Below, piece by piece: positions 63,622 to 64,000 of a stretch of 64,000 nucleotides of DNA. The position numbers and the translations under genes were made by a program. Under the pieces are notes generated by a model. The model was not told the DNA's origin and ran no database searches. It saw only the letters and a list, made by a program, of their open reading frames with translations. The DNA is from Sphingobacteriales bacterium. Lineage in GTDB: Bacteria; Bacteroidota; Bacteroidia; Chitinophagales; Chitinophagaceae. The number at the start of each line of letters is the position of its first letter. The stretch's first letter is position 1. Location of the stretch: NCBI GenBank assembly GCA_004144185.1, contig SEFP01000002.1:434001-498000 (forward strand), written 5' to 3'.

Positions 63622-64000
63622 TTGAATCCGACTTTTATAGGTGAACACCTGCTGCCCGGCAAACTGGGCCATTTCAGTGCCATTTTAGCGTTTGTAGCAG
63701 CGCTGCTCAGTGCCTTTAGCTACTGGCAGGCCGTCCGGGCCGAGAAATTTCCGGAACAAAACCGGTTGCGCAGCTGGCTTCGGCTGGGGCGCAGCAGTTT
63801 CATTATTCACAGTTTGTCGGTGCTGAGCGTATTTATCGCGCTGTATGTGATTATTTCCGGCCATCTGTTTGAGTATCATTATGCCTGGGAACATTCCAGT
63901 CGCTCGCTGCCCAGCAAATATCTGCTGAGCTGCTTCTGGGAAGGCCAGCAAGGTTCGTTTCTGCTTTGGACCTTCTGGCACTGTGTGCTGTCGATGTTTG
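63622..64000 (+). CDS. ccmF: Cytochrome c haem lyase CcmF, N-terminal part
   Basis: A 126-codon 5' fragment continuing past the right edge. Translation shows membrane helices and the CcmF-type haem-handling segment FWEGQQGSFLLWTFW. In-frame TAA at 63586-63588 is the upstream limit, and the first plausible start is a TTG at 63622, since no ATG or GTG lies in frame before the first helix. It should attach haem to apocytochromes together with CcmE. Confidence in family is high; the start is less sure. Confidence 0.85.
   Translation, partial: MNPTFIGEHLLPGKLGHFSAILAFVAALLSAFSYWQAVRAEKFPEQNRLRSWLRLGRSSFIIHSLSVLSVFIALYVIISGHLFEYHYAWEHSSRSLPSKYLLSCFWEGQQGSFLLWTFWHCVLSMF

Overview
The window is a gene-dense stretch of a Bacteroidota chromosome of roughly balanced GC content. 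The evidence is several type IX secretion (T9SS) cargo proteins with type A or type B C-terminal sorting domains, two large TonB-dependent receptors, a DUF5689 lipoprotein, a PcrB-type prenylglyceryl phosphate synthase, an HU-CCDC81/SPOR protein, an SdhCAB complex with a single fused cytochrome b subunit, and TAnnTTTG-type -7 promoter elements. Chitinophagales or a near relative is plausible, but this is inference; no rRNA is present.

Layout. 1-317 holds tRNA-Tyr and tRNA-Thr, both on the minus strand. 431-5175 carries a secreted GH5 glycosidase, an Asp-box T9SS protein, a pair of exported ferritin-like proteins and a 43-bp tandem hairpin repeat. 5281-9995 runs from uup (ABC-F ATPase) to sodA and encloses an accessory patch: a small nuclease-like gene, a broken second copy of the uup 3' end and an AT-rich dGTPase gene. 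10.1-20.7 kb is housekeeping: tyrS, a stress flavin protein, feoB, corA, a NUDIX hydrolase, nadB, mscL, pcrB and kdsD. 20.8-38.3 kb is envelope biology: a C10 protease, a LolD-like ATPase, T9SS cargo, a TonB receptor/DUF5689 operon, nnrD, and a plus-strand TonB receptor-TPR-barrel-HU/SPOR cluster. 38.3-48.5 kb has a YkgJ-type protein, parAB with a phased repeat array upstream, a minus-strand operon (ybgC, cinA, aroK, DUF423, kdsB, a KdnB-like oxidase), an SDR gene and a T9SS type B protein. 48.5-64 kb has a hydrolase, a DUF4105 protein, sdhCAB, a rhodanese, T9SS cargo, a PASTA protein, ddl, an aminotransferase, a TauE-like permease, an agmatinase-like enzyme, ccmE and the start of ccmF.

Themes. 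Lipopolysaccharide core sugar synthesis is represented by KdsD, KdsB and a KdnB-like enzyme, the last pointing to 8-amino-Kdo. Cell-wall genes include ddl, the PASTA protein and the SPOR protein. Respiration includes sdhCAB and a cytochrome c maturation locus with a variant CcmE.

The most striking signal is not a gene. The octameric palindrome TTCCGGAA occurs about 100 times in 64 kb by eye count, where about one would be expected by chance. It lies in coding and non-coding DNA and in all frames, comparable in style to cyanobacterial HIP1. Other notable signals are the uup 3'-end fossil, four helically phased parS-like half-sites upstream of parA, and promoters so close to start codons that several transcripts should be leaderless or nearly so.
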